From a virus, in the IMG/VR virus record IMGVR_UViG_3300006735_000094, positions 1 to 35,586 of that record: a stretch of DNA of 35,586 nucleotides; one strand, written 5' to 3'. Below the pieces are notes generated by a model, which saw only the letters and a program-made list of their open reading frames with translations, made no database searches and had not been told where the DNA came from. The first letter of the stretch is position 1, and each line of letters opens with the position of its first letter. Shown here one piece after another: positions 24,662 through 31,392 of this stretch. The translations under genes were made by a program, and so were the position numbers.

Positions 24662-24781
24662 TCAACCTCCGGATTTTGCTTTACCCAAAAGACCGGGAAC
24701 CCAACCCAAGGCTTTTTTAGAATGCCATACTATTTTTTTAAAGTGGGTGTCTGGCAGTGTTCCACTAGTTTCATTTTTCAT
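24662..24781 (-). CDS. Small protein (39 residues) of the lysogeny operon
   Basis: A 39-residue gene with a strong AAGGAG site seven bases before the ATG at 24781, ending just ahead of the next gene; the GGAGG site of that gene lies inside its last codons. The sequence MKNETSGTLPDTHFKKIVWH and onward is small, basic and Gly-rich at the end (KKALGWVPGLLGKAKSGG), with a short amphipathic or hydrophobic segment. I do not recognise it. The excellent ribosome-binding site and tight packing make translation likely. Confidence 0.6.
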   Translation of the reverse strand: MKNETSGTLPDTHFKKIVWHSKKALGWVPGLLGKAKSGG

Positions 24782-24832
24782 AATATTCTCCTTAATAGTT
24801 TTGCGCCCCAGTATTCTAAGGCTCTTTCTGAT

Positions 24833-25180
24833 TCATTTGACACCCGCAGCATCTTTCAAAAGCTGAATAATCTCTCGTGTTTCTGCCAGCGATTGCTCTG
24901 ACTTTGCTAAATCAGACTCTAATTTTTGAACATCTACATTATCAACGGGACTAGATTCAACCCCGTTAATAAGCCAATTCGCATCAACTTTGTAAACGCT
25001 CCACAATGCCCCCAAAATATCCAGCGGAGGCTGCTGTTTGCCGGATTCAATCCGACTTAAAGAGTGACGATTTACGCCAATTTTTTCGGCAAATTCATCT
25101 TGTTTTAAACCGTGCGAATTACGAACTTGCCGGATCCGTTTACCAATTTCATTTATATCCATGCGTAGATTCATAATCAT
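24833..25180 (-). CDS. XRE-family (Cro/CI-type) transcriptional repressor
   Basis: A helix-turn-helix protein of about 110-115 residues. The DNA-binding domain starts at MDINEIGKRIRQVRNSHGLK and contains DEFAEKIGVNRHSLSRIESGK, a textbook HTH_3 recognition region, then LDILGALWSVYKVDANWLING, the common 'LxxIAxxxxVxxxWLxxG' closing segment. The remaining 45 residues form a coiled coil that probably dimerises. There is no LexA-like peptidase domain, so SOS autocleavage is not expected. Starts at 25180, 25174 and 25162 are possible: 25180 directly follows the upstream stop and is favoured for coupling, while 25162 fits family length best. It is probably the lysogeny repressor, acting on the 27227-27344 region. 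The DNA-binding call is secure; the regulatory target is inferred. Confidence 0.85.
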   Translation of the reverse strand: MIMNLRMDINEIGKRIRQVRNSHGLKQDEFAEKIGVNRHSLSRIESGKQQPPLDILGALWSVYKVDANWLINGVESSPVDNVDVQKLESDLAKSEQSLAETREIIQLLKDAAGVK

Positions 25181-25181
25181 T

Positions 25182-25391
25182 TTATGGATAATTTGCAATT
25201 ATAAAATCACGAGCATCAGAAATTGAGTTGCCAGCTGGCAGCCAGTTTGATGGATCATCAACGTGAGCAAATTCAAAATATTCACCTACCTTTCTAATCC
25301 ATCCCTCAAGCTCGCCGCGGCTTATGACGGTATAGCCCCCTTGACCGTCAGGGACTATCAGCATCATGTTGTTAGGGTCATGCAGCTGCAT
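25182..25391 (-). CDS. Small protein upstream of the repressor
   Basis: A 69-residue protein with an AGGAG site seven bases before the ATG at 25391. The sequence (LIVPDGQGGYTVISRGELEGWIRKVGEYFEFAHVDD) is acidic and mixed alpha/beta. I do not recognise a family. Its stop lies one base before the first possible repressor start, so the two are very likely co-translated. It might modulate the repressor, but that is only suggested by the coupling. Confidence 0.65.
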   Translation of the reverse strand: MQLHDPNNMMLIVPDGQGGYTVISRGELEGWIRKVGEYFEFAHVDDPSNWLPAGNSISDARDFIIANYP

Positions 25392-25421
25392 CTTTATTCT
25401 CCTATTTTTTTTAAAGGGTTG

Positions 25422-26018
25422 TCATGCTGATTTTTTAGCCCTAATCATTTCTTTTAATTCTTGCCGTTGCCTTTCCAGTTTTTCTTTTCTTAGTTTTTTC
25501 CTCTTCTTGGCCCCGTATTTATCTTTAGCCCCAACCTTTTCCCAGGCGTTTTTTTCATTGTAGTTATCCTTTTCATTATCGTTTCTGTATGCCATCCCTG
25601 GTTTGGTATGGGCAACATAAGCAGAAACCTTCTGTGATGAATCAATCATTGGCTGGGCCATTTGCTGAACAATGGGCTTCAACTTGGTTTCCAATGTTCT
25701 TGTGGTCCATTCCAAGGTTCCTTTACCAAAGTCTCGGAAGCCCAGGTGAATACATTCATGTAGAATAATGTTTGCCATTGCTTCCGCTTTTTGGTTTTTG
25801 GAAAGCTGAATGGTATTGGTTGCCCAATTTGCAGTACCACCAACGCCCTTGCCATTGACTTTATTAACCCAATCAGACATATCAAGAATCTTGATGGTCA
25901 GGGTTTCAATGTCTATCGGATAAGGGCAATTATGATAATGGAGTAAACAAATTGAAGCATGAAGCCAAGCTCTAATAAATCTCCGGTCCACATAAGTTGC
26001 TGTTCCTGAAATTTTCAT
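25422..26018 (-). CDS. HExxH metallopeptidase-like protein in the lysogeny operon
   Basis: A 198-residue protein. Residues around 80-90 read AMANIILHECIHLGFRD, a classical zinc-protease helix with HECIH as HExxH, followed by an acidic helix (LEWTTRTLETKLK) that could carry the third ligand. Before this is a beta part (LTIKILDMSDWVN, then NTIQLSK), as in SprT- or M78-like phage peptidases. The C-terminal 45 residues are extremely Lys/Arg/Glu rich. Lying between integrase and repressor, it might act on the repressor as ImmA acts on ImmR in ICEBs1; this is inference from arrangement, and the sequence does not show close ImmA similarity. Other substrates are equally possible. Confidence 0.7.
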   Translation of the reverse strand: MKISGTATYVDRRFIRAWLHASICLLHYHNCPYPIDIETLTIKILDMSDWVNKVNGKGVGGTANWATNTIQLSKNQKAEAMANIILHECIHLGFRDFGKGTLEWTTRTLETKLKPIVQQMAQPMIDSSQKVSAYVAHTKPGMAYRNDNEKDNYNEKNAWEKVGAKDKYGAKKRKKLRKEKLERQRQELKEMIRAKKSA

Positions 26019-26026
26019 AATGTTCC

Positions 26027-27226
26027 TTAGTTAATCCCCTTAATTTTGTTAGAAATCATGCTGCTGGTTTTTTTGGTTGTGGTCGTATCTAGGTGACCAT
26101 ATCGCAGCGTGGACTGATATGATTTATGTCCAGCGTGTTTTTGTGCTTCCGCCAACGTAGCGCCTGACATTAGGGCATAACTTACTGAAGTATGTCTGAG
26201 GTCATGCCATCTAAAATCTTTAACCCCTGCACGTTTACATGCACGTTTAAATGCCTTCCTGACTTCAGGCTTTGGGAAAACCATGGCACTGGTGGCATTT
26301 TTAAAACGATTACGAAGCAATTCAAAAAGGTCAGGATCTTCGATGCTAAAGTGGTGATCATCATCATTTTTACGTTCTACAAAGGTCAGTTTATTATCCT
26401 CAAAACTGACATGCTCCCAGCGCAATCTTTTACACTCTGAAAACCTAGCAGCTGTTAAAATTGAAAACATAAACATGTCATATAAACATTCGGATCCAAG
26501 TGATGCGCCAAGCTCCGATAAGTCTGAAGATTTTTTGCACTCCAATCGAAGGGCTTCAAACTCTTCCTCATCGAGCTTTCTAACTCGCTCATTTTTAGGT
26601 TCACTCTTAATAACCTTTTCAATTGGGTTTTCATCACAAACACCGACATCATCCCTTTTACCAAAAGCAAAGATACTGCCGAGGGTAGCCATGTAGTTGT
26701 TGGCTGTTTTAACGGCGCGGGTTTTTTCAATTGTATTGGCAACCTCGCGGATCTTGCGGGGCCAGTATGATTTGCCTTTAGCGTCAGTCCAGCTGATCAG
26801 CTCCTTGCCAAGCTGCTCACGCCAGAAATCTATATGGTGCAGCATATTAACCTGGTCCTTGCAGTTTTTCAGGTGGCCGTGATCTGGATCCACATACTTG
26901 TCAATCAGATCATTCAGCGTGGTCTTATCAAGATCGATGGCGGCAGCGGGAGTGCCAAGCTCGGCATCCTTAGATTTCCAAAGCTCTAACATTTCAATGT
27001 CATAAGTATCAATAGAAAGCTCTGACACTTTACACAATGTAATCGGGCGCTTTCTTGCGCCAGGTTTTGCTGGCGGGAATATACCGACAAGGTTGACTTC
27101 ATCCGCGTCTAGTTTTGTAACATCCTCGACCTGGCGGCCACCGCGACCATAGCCAAAAGGCAGCAGCTTGAACTTGCCGCCGTATTGGTTTTGCTTCCAT
27201 TTCCTCAGTAGTGGGTGCTTTTTCAT
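26027..27226 (-). CDS. int: Tyrosine recombinase integrase
   Basis: A 399-residue phage integrase. The catalytic domain has R261 (TAARFSECKRLRW), a probable Lys near 286, H341-x-x-R344 (WHDLRHTSVS), H367 (AGHKSYQST) and the nucleophile Y376 (LRYGHL). The N-terminal 100 residues are basic and probably bind arm sites; residues 100-190 form the core-binding SAM-like domain. It would catalyse site-specific recombination between attP (24078-24294) and a host tRNA gene. GAGG stands five bases before the ATG. It is the first gene of the leftward operon that also encodes the repressor, so integrase and repressor are probably made from one promoter. Confidence 0.95.
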   Translation of the reverse strand: MKKHPLLRKWKQNQYGGKFKLLPFGYGRGGRQVEDVTKLDADEVNLVGIFPPAKPGARKRPITLCKVSELSIDTYDIEMLELWKSKDAELGTPAAAIDLDKTTLNDLIDKYVDPDHGHLKNCKDQVNMLHHIDFWREQLGKELISWTDAKGKSYWPRKIREVANTIEKTRAVKTANNYMATLGSIFAFGKRDDVGVCDENPIEKVIKSEPKNERVRKLDEEEFEALRLECKKSSDLSELGASLGSECLYDMFMFSILTAARFSECKRLRWEHVSFEDNKLTFVERKNDDDHHFSIEDPDLFELLRNRFKNATSAMVFPKPEVRKAFKRACKRAGVKDFRWHDLRHTSVSYALMSGATLAEAQKHAGHKSYQSTLRYGHLDTTTTKKTSSMISNKIKGIN

Positions 27227-27344
27227 TTATACCTCAAAAAAAATTATTGACATTCATGCAGCCTTTTGATCAGCTGATCTCACTATCATCAACTGCATGA
27301 TCATATCGTTACATATATGATCATTATGTACAACATAAAAAAGC
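27227..27344. promoter_or_regulatory. Divergent control region (int/repressor operon versus early operon)
   Basis: A 118-base non-coding stretch between the leftward integrase start and the rightward early gene. It holds GATCAGCTGATC, a perfect 12-base palindrome at 27268-27279, and a perfect 10-base inverted repeat, ATGATCATAT (27297-27306) with ATATGATCAT (27315-27324). A TTGACA box lies at 27247-27252 on the plus strand, but no well-spaced -10 box follows, so I do not place exact promoters. It is the natural site for both operon promoters and for repressor operators. Confidence 0.7.
27297..27324. promoter_or_regulatory. Candidate repressor operator (ATGATCATAT inverted repeat)
   Basis: The two arms are perfect inverted copies of ten bases with an eight-base spacer, and each contains the palindrome ATGATCAT; the centres are 20 bases apart, about two helical turns. 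TGCATGATCAT (27294-27304) recurs at 32486-32496. This is the expected form for a pair of sites for a dimeric XRE repressor. Binding is inferred. Confidence 0.55.
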
Positions 27345-27539
27345 ATGGATGCTAAAAAAAATTCTGATCTAGCAAAAGCCATAGATCAGAACACCAAATC
27401 CAATCAGAAACTTGCTGAAACGATAGATTTATTTATCCAGGTGATCACGCCAGAGCTTAAAAAAACCGACACGGTGCGAAGAGTTCAAGAAGAAAGGGAC
27501 GAAATTTTAAAAAGTGCCAGAAGGTTATTCGGCGAATGA
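27345..27539 (+). CDS. Small early protein
   Basis: A 64-residue, mostly helical, charged protein (NSDLAKAIDQNTKSNQKLAETIDLFIQVI and a C-terminal RRVQEERDEILKSARRLF). It is the first gene of the rightward early operon and starts without a strong Shine-Dalgarno. The next gene starts in its final codons (overlap at 27536). I do not recognise a family. There is no obvious helix-turn-helix, so it does not look like a classical Cro, but a coiled-coil anti-repressor or exclusion factor would fit the position. Confidence 0.6.
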   Translation: MDAKKNSDLAKAIDQNTKSNQKLAETIDLFIQVITPELKKTDTVRRVQEERDEILKSARRLFGE

Positions 27540-27904
27540 TGTTCCCTGAAAGCGAGGCAAAGATTCAAAAGGCGATCCTGGAATGGGGCACATACCAGGA
27601 AGGTATACAATTATTCAGGATGAATGTGATCGGCATCCCCATTCCAGGAAAACCTGGCAAGTATCGCCCTTCAAGAAATGCTGGCATGGCCGATATCTTC
27701 TGCCAGCTCATGGTGGCCGGAATCCCCGTTTCCTGTTGGCTTGAAGTCAAAACCAAAACAGGCCGCCAAACCAAAATCCAAAAACTGTTTGAGGGAGCAG
27801 TTTCTAATTATTACATCGTGCGCTCCATTGATGATGCCGAGGCTGCGCTTTCTGATGTACGCAAAAAAACAATGGAGAAAATACGTGAGTATCTACCCTT
27901 TTGA
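27536..27904 (+). CDS. VRR-NUC domain nuclease
   Basis: A 122-residue protein with the complete VRR-NUC core: GMADIFC (D53), CWLEVKT (E70 and K72 as the ExK pair) and Q82 in TKIQKLFEG. VRR-NUC is a PD-(D/E)xK-type nuclease fold known from Fan1 and from stand-alone phage enzymes, which are thought to cut branched or Holliday-junction DNA. In this phage it would resolve recombination intermediates alongside the exonuclease and annealing protein encoded next. It is coupled to the preceding gene at the start and overlaps the next by 20 bases. Confidence 0.85.
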   Translation: MMFPESEAKIQKAILEWGTYQEGIQLFRMNVIGIPIPGKPGKYRPSRNAGMADIFCQLMVAGIPVSCWLEVKTKTGRQTKIQKLFEGAVSNYYIVRSIDDAEAALSDVRKKTMEKIREYLPF

Positions 27905-28751
27905 TCGATCCGCGATCCAGGAAGGAATCGCGATTGAAGATTACCACAACCGCGAAATCAACCCTGGCCTGAGCAGCACCATATTCAGGCATATCTCAAC
28001 CAGCCCAGAATACGCTTACCACAAGCGGATGCACCCTGGAAAGCCAACCAAGGATATGCAAGACGGTTCGATGCTGCACTCGGTTATCACTGAGCCGGAA
28101 ACCTTTGAAGAAAACTATATGCTGACGCCGAAAATTAATCGGCAATCAAAAGCAGGTAAAGAGGCTTATGCCAAATATATGGAAGAGGCAAAAGGCAAGC
28201 AGCTGGTGAATCAAGACCAGTGGGAAATGGCGCTGCAAGTTAGGGATTCAGTACGGTCAAACCGTGAAGCAAATCTGCTGATCAGCGGAACCGAGCCGCA
28301 CCATACTAGGGTCGAAGTTTCAGGATTTCTTTACAACAAAGATAAACAGACGGTTAAGGCTCGGCCCGATGTCATTTCAAAATATCCCATCATGTCGCTG
28401 GCAGATATTAAAAGCCGCCAGGGTGGAGCAGCTGCACGCGATATTTTCCTGAAAGATTTAATCAATCATAAAATTTACCTTCAGGCCGCCCTTCAGGTTT
28501 ACGTTTGGGAAAGCGCCGGAATTACAATTGAAAATTATTATTACATTCTTGTGGAGAAAGCCCCGCCTTTCCAGGCCGTGGTCTATCCGCTGGACCGTCA
28601 GTTTATTGATCTAGGGATCATTGAACTGAATGACCTATCCATCCGCTGGGAACGCTGGATGGAAGATCCAACCCCAGGATATGGCTATTACCAGCAGCGC
28701 CTGGAACCGCCCGCCTGGTTCATCAAAAAATATGGAGATTCTGATGAGTGA
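27885..28751 (+). CDS. RecE-like PD-(D/E)xK exonuclease
   Basis: A 288-residue protein starting at a GTG (27885) with GGAG eight bases ahead; the longer frame upstream is only the shadow of the VRR-NUC gene. Motifs are NPGLSSTIFRHI, GSMLHSVITEPETF (the G-x-x-x-H and EP motif of RecE-type nucleases), then RPDVISK and LADIKSR, which give the PD...DxK catalytic pair, and a following QAALQVYVW helix. It would digest one strand of linear double-stranded DNA to make 3' tails. It is encoded directly before, and overlaps by eight bases, the annealing protein RecT, the usual pairing. Confidence 0.88.
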   Translation: MSIYPFDRSAIQEGIAIEDYHNREINPGLSSTIFRHISTSPEYAYHKRMHPGKPTKDMQDGSMLHSVITEPETFEENYMLTPKINRQSKAGKEAYAKYMEEAKGKQLVNQDQWEMALQVRDSVRSNREANLLISGTEPHHTRVEVSGFLYNKDKQTVKARPDVISKYPIMSLADIKSRQGGAAARDIFLKDLINHKIYLQAALQVYVWESAGITIENYYYILVEKAPPFQAVVYPLDRQFIDLGIIELNDLSIRWERWMEDPTPGYGYYQQRLEPPAWFIKKYGDSDE

Positions 28752-29670
28752 TGCAGCTGTAGCAGTTATAGAAAAACCAAAATCTTTGACTGAAATCATG
28801 GCCGCCGAGGTCAACCTGGACCGTGAGGTTTATGTCAAAACCATAAAAAAAACCGTGATGCCTAACGGCGTAACGGATGAAGATGTTGCTGCCTTTCTGG
28901 TGCTGGCGCGTGACCTGGGCCTCAACCCGCTATCTGATGAAACACACGCCTTTCCATCGAAGGGCGGTGTGAAGCTGATGGTCGGGGTTGATGGATGGGT
29001 AAGCCTGGCGCAGCGAAACAGGAATTTCGATGGATGGGAGCATGAAGATAATTTTGATGAAAAGGGAAACCTGGTTAGCGTGACCGCGGTTATCCGGCGC
29101 CGCGATCATAGTGCGCCGACAAAGATCACCGAATACATGGATGAATGTAAACGGAACACCGATCCCTGGAAACAATTTCCAAAGCGGATGCTTCGGCATA
29201 AAGCATTCAGCCAGGGCGTCAGAATGGCTTTTGGAATTAGTAATGCGCTGGACCAGGACGAGGCTATGGACATGGGTTACGATTCCGAAAACCGTGAAAT
29301 GGTTGTGATCAATCCAAAGGGCGAGCAAGCGGATCCGTTGCAGCTCGCAGCTGCTCAAGTTAATGACCAGGTTCAGATTGGCGATCCCTCTTTTGAAAAG
29401 GAAATGGAAAAGGCAAAAGTTGAAACCGTGTCGAAGGTTGTGGAAACCAAGAAAGGCCCTGTTGCCGTTGAGATTGATGGCGAAACACCGATGGACCTGG
29501 TGATTAAAAAGATCAAAAAATTTAAAGCACCAGGCCCGCTTCAGTCATACCTGGCGCTGAAAAGAGAGCTGGAATGGCCGAAACAATTCAGCAGCGATCA
29601 GATTGCGGATCTTGAGGAACTTGCCAATGGAAAGCTGGATGAACTACGAACTGAAGAGGTGGCGGAATGA
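28744..29670 (+). CDS. recT: RecT/Red-beta family single-strand annealing protein
   Basis: A 308-residue protein that starts at the ATG at 28744, with a GGAG site inside the end of the exonuclease gene. The conserved core runs from VTDEDVAAFLVLARDLGLNPLSDETHAF through GGVKLMVGVDGWVSLAQ and later WKQFPKRMLRHKAFSQGVRMAFG. These match the RecT/Bet superfamily segments that form oligomeric rings and anneal complementary strands. The C-terminal third is Glu/Lys rich and variable. Together with the exonuclease it forms a two-gene homologous recombination system that can circularise or repair incoming DNA. Family is certain; whether it is closer to RecT or Bet is not decided. Confidence 0.9.
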   Translation: MSDAAVAVIEKPKSLTEIMAAEVNLDREVYVKTIKKTVMPNGVTDEDVAAFLVLARDLGLNPLSDETHAFPSKGGVKLMVGVDGWVSLAQRNRNFDGWEHEDNFDEKGNLVSVTAVIRRRDHSAPTKITEYMDECKRNTDPWKQFPKRMLRHKAFSQGVRMAFGISNALDQDEAMDMGYDSENREMVVINPKGEQADPLQLAAAQVNDQVQIGDPSFEKEMEKAKVETVSKVVETKKGPVAVEIDGETPMDLVIKKIKKFKAPGPLQSYLALKRELEWPKQFSSDQIADLEELANGKLDELRTEEVAE

Positions 29671-30068
29671 TCACCTATCAGCAAGTTGCTCATCTAATTA
29701 CTTTTGAGCCGGAAATCCTTGATGAAGTCAAATACCGATACCGAAAAGATTTCATTGCATGGTTCCCGCTGAACATGCACGTAATCGAAGCCTTTGAGCG
29801 TTACGCCATTGAGCTGAAGAGAAACGGAAACCGTGAGTATTACAGCATCAAAGCAATCTTGGAGCGACTGCGCTGGGATTCAATGCTGGAAGATTCAGCC
29901 CTGGATTACAAACTCAATAACAATCATGCGGCGTGCATTTCCAGGATCCTCATGCGGCTGAACCCTGAGCTGGATGGAATGTTTCAGCTTCGAAGTCAGG
30001 TGAAGCCAAGACATGAAGTTGAGGATGCACGGGATGACGAAGAGGAATATGCAGTCGCAGCAATTTAG
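29667..30068 (+). CDS. Conserved phage protein of unknown function
   Basis: A 133-residue protein, ATGA-coupled to the annealing gene. The pattern WFPLNMHVIEAFERYAIELK, then YYSIKAILERLRWDSMLE, then KLNNNHAACISRILMRLNPEL and a final FQLRSQ is one that I know from many phage and prophage early regions, where it is annotated as hypothetical. It is an all-helical, soluble protein with a charged C-terminal tail. Its regular presence near recombination and replication genes suggests a DNA-metabolism accessory role, but the biochemical function is unknown to me. Confidence 0.7.
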   Translation: MITYQQVAHLITFEPEILDEVKYRYRKDFIAWFPLNMHVIEAFERYAIELKRNGNREYYSIKAILERLRWDSMLEDSALDYKLNNNHAACISRILMRLNPELDGMFQLRSQVKPRHEVEDARDDEEEYAVAAI

Positions 30069-30183
30069 AGCGAGGCCAAACCAGGTGGCGGGCGCCTCCT
30101 TGCTGGCCCTCAGTCCAGCGAACAATGCTCGCCGAGTTATCTTGCACTTTCATGCCTGGGGAATCGATAAAGCAACGCGCTGA
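30034..30183 (+). CDS. Possible small ORF (49 residues), in frame with the next gene
   Basis: This ORF overlaps the end of the previous gene and has GAGG nine bases before its ATG. It ends at a TGA at 30181 and is in the same frame as the gene starting at 30199, with no further stop between. The sequence ends ARRVILHFHAWGIDKATR; a change of frame near the end would read on as MSRSYA, so it may be a damaged helix-turn-helix protein. It may also be just spacer. It is listed because it fills a 130-base gap. Confidence 0.35.
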   Translation: MTKRNMQSQQFRARPNQVAGASLLALSPANNARRVILHFHAWGIDKATR

Positions 30184-30198
30184 AGATGTCTCGCTCTT

Positions 30199-30627
30199 AT
30201 GCCTAAAGTAAAAAACAAAGTCAGAATCGGCGTTGAAGCTCCAGAAACTTGGTTGACGCCGATCCGATTTCTTGAGCTGGTACAAAAACCCTATTCATGT
30301 AGCTGGTATTTATTCCGATGCCGATGCGGAAATGAAAAAAGGATTAGATATAACACCGTTTACAACTCTAAAGGCAAACACAAAACCAGGTCATGCGGAT
30401 GTATGTTGATGAAACACATTTTGAAGATTGGTTTTAAAAAGGGAAACAAACCGCATCATGCTGGTAAAAAAAATGGCGAAGGCTGGACAGGAAGAAACGG
30501 CGGCGGCTGGAATAAAGGAAAAATACGAATAGATCATCCAGATGGAACATGGAGCTGGATCAACATCAAAGCTGAATTGCCGCCGGATACGGGTGGCCAA
30601 ACATTACCAGGTGAAAAACAAAGGTGA
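30199..30627 (+). CDS. Zinc-finger DNA-binding protein of HNH/AP2-associated type
   Basis: A 142-residue, basic protein. The segment FRCRCGNEKRIRYNTVYN...TRSCGC has the CxCG...CGC zinc-ribbon pattern that commonly precedes HNH or AP2 domains in phage homing endonucleases. After it are Gly/Lys/Trp-rich motifs (GWTGRNGGGWNKGKIR) but no HNH catalytic core that I can see. It therefore looks like a DNA-binding regulator or a homing-endonuclease remnant without a nuclease. There is no strong ribosome-binding site; an in-frame TGA separates it from the small ORF just upstream. Confidence 0.55.
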   Translation: MPKVKNKVRIGVEAPETWLTPIRFLELVQKPYSCSWYLFRCRCGNEKRIRYNTVYNSKGKHKTRSCGCMLMKHILKIGFKKGNKPHHAGKKNGEGWTGRNGGGWNKGKIRIDHPDGTWSWINIKAELPPDTGGQTLPGEKQR

Positions 30628-30630
30628 AAC

Positions 30631-31050
30631 ATGTCTGAAAAACTTTACACGCTGCCAGAAATTGAGCAGATGACGGGGATCCATGTCGGCACGCTCCGCC
30701 GTGCTGCAAACCATGGGAAGCTGCCAGCGCAGCGCACGGGCAAGGATCAACGCGCCCTTACGCCGTTTCTGGTGCGGCAAAAGGATCTTGATGCCTACTT
30801 AGAAAAGCGCCGCGCCAAAGAATTTAAATTTAATATTTTTAATGGCGGTAAAAAAGGAAGGAAGAAAAAGAAATCTGAACCAAGCAGAGCGCAGATCAAT
30901 GACGCCGTGAAGCGTTATCTGAAGCAGGGTAATAAGATCGAGCGCCGCCAGCCAGAGGTCGAGCCGACCACGTTTAATCCGGCATTCTTGGATGACAGTG
31001 AACCTACCATTCTGGATGAGATCCATGGTGATCTGGCAGATCAATCCTGA
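30631..31050 (+). CDS. Helix-turn-helix (excisionase/MerR-type) DNA-binding protein
   Basis: A 139-residue protein whose first 60 residues are a winged helix-turn-helix of the HTH_17 (excisionase/MerR) kind: LYTLPEIEQMTGIHVGTLRR, then AANHGKLPAQ, then a wing and FLVRQKDLDAYL. A very basic linker follows (GGKKGRKKKK) and then an acidic C-terminal tail. It could be a transcription regulator of the early or late genes, or an excisionase, although it lies far from attP and inside the replication block. The DNA-binding domain is confident; the target is not known. Confidence 0.75.
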   Translation: MSEKLYTLPEIEQMTGIHVGTLRRAANHGKLPAQRTGKDQRALTPFLVRQKDLDAYLEKRRAKEFKFNIFNGGKKGRKKKKSEPSRAQINDAVKRYLKQGNKIERRQPEVEPTTFNPAFLDDSEPTILDEIHGDLADQS

Positions 31051-31168
31051 AGAGGAAAACCCTAAGCCTTTCAAGGCTGAATTTCTTCACCGTGGATGTA
31101 TTCCATACGAACCTAAAAAACTATTAAGAAAGCTTTTGAAAGAAGCGGCAAGGAAGAATAAGAAATGA
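31025..31168 (+). CDS. Small basic protein (47 residues)
   Basis: A short gene overlapping the end of the preceding one by 26 bases and ending in an ATGA overlap with the next start at 31165. The peptide begins MVIWQINPEEENPKPFKAEF and ends with a Lys-rich helix (KKLLRKLLKEAARKNKK). The double overlap fits the coupling used by its neighbours, so I think that it is real despite its size. It has no family that I recognise; the basic helix suggests nucleic-acid or protein binding. Confidence 0.55.
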   Translation: MVIWQINPEEENPKPFKAEFLHRGCIPYEPKKLLRKLLKEAARKNKK

Positions 31169-31392
31169 CTGATGAACAATACGAAAATCTGATGCGGGAA
31201 CTGGCCGAGCTGAAAGAAATGGCATGGTCTAAAGAAACCCAGGAACAGCTGCTAGAAACCATGAAAGAAATGTCAGAGGTGATGGCCAAGCAAGCCCTGG
31301 TTTATGAACAACAGGCCCAGGTATTTGACCGCTTGGAAAAGTATCTGAACGATGAAGATGTCGAACCAGAAAAGAAAGTTTTACTGAGCTAA
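31165..31392 (+). CDS. Small coiled-coil protein
   Basis: A 75-residue protein coupled by ATGA to the gene before it. The sequence is almost entirely helical with heptad repeats (EQYENLMRELAELKEMAW, then LLETMKEMSEVMAKQALVYE), then an acidic tail. It is followed ten bases later by the replication initiator. It may act as a chaperone or partner for the replication proteins, but only the location and coiled coil suggest this. I do not recognise a family. Confidence 0.6.
   Translation: MTDEQYENLMRELAELKEMAWSKETQEQLLETMKEMSEVMAKQALVYEQQAQVFDRLEKYLNDEDVEPEKKVLLS

Noticed and set aside
27678-27884. N-terminal extension of the RecE-like exonuclease from the ATG at 27678
   Set aside because: This part is the shadow of the VRR-NUC gene; the GTG at 27885 has a ribosome-binding site and gives the family-typical start.
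28930-29358. 142-residue minus-strand ORF
   Set aside because: It is fully antisense to the conserved RecT core and has no recognisable motif.
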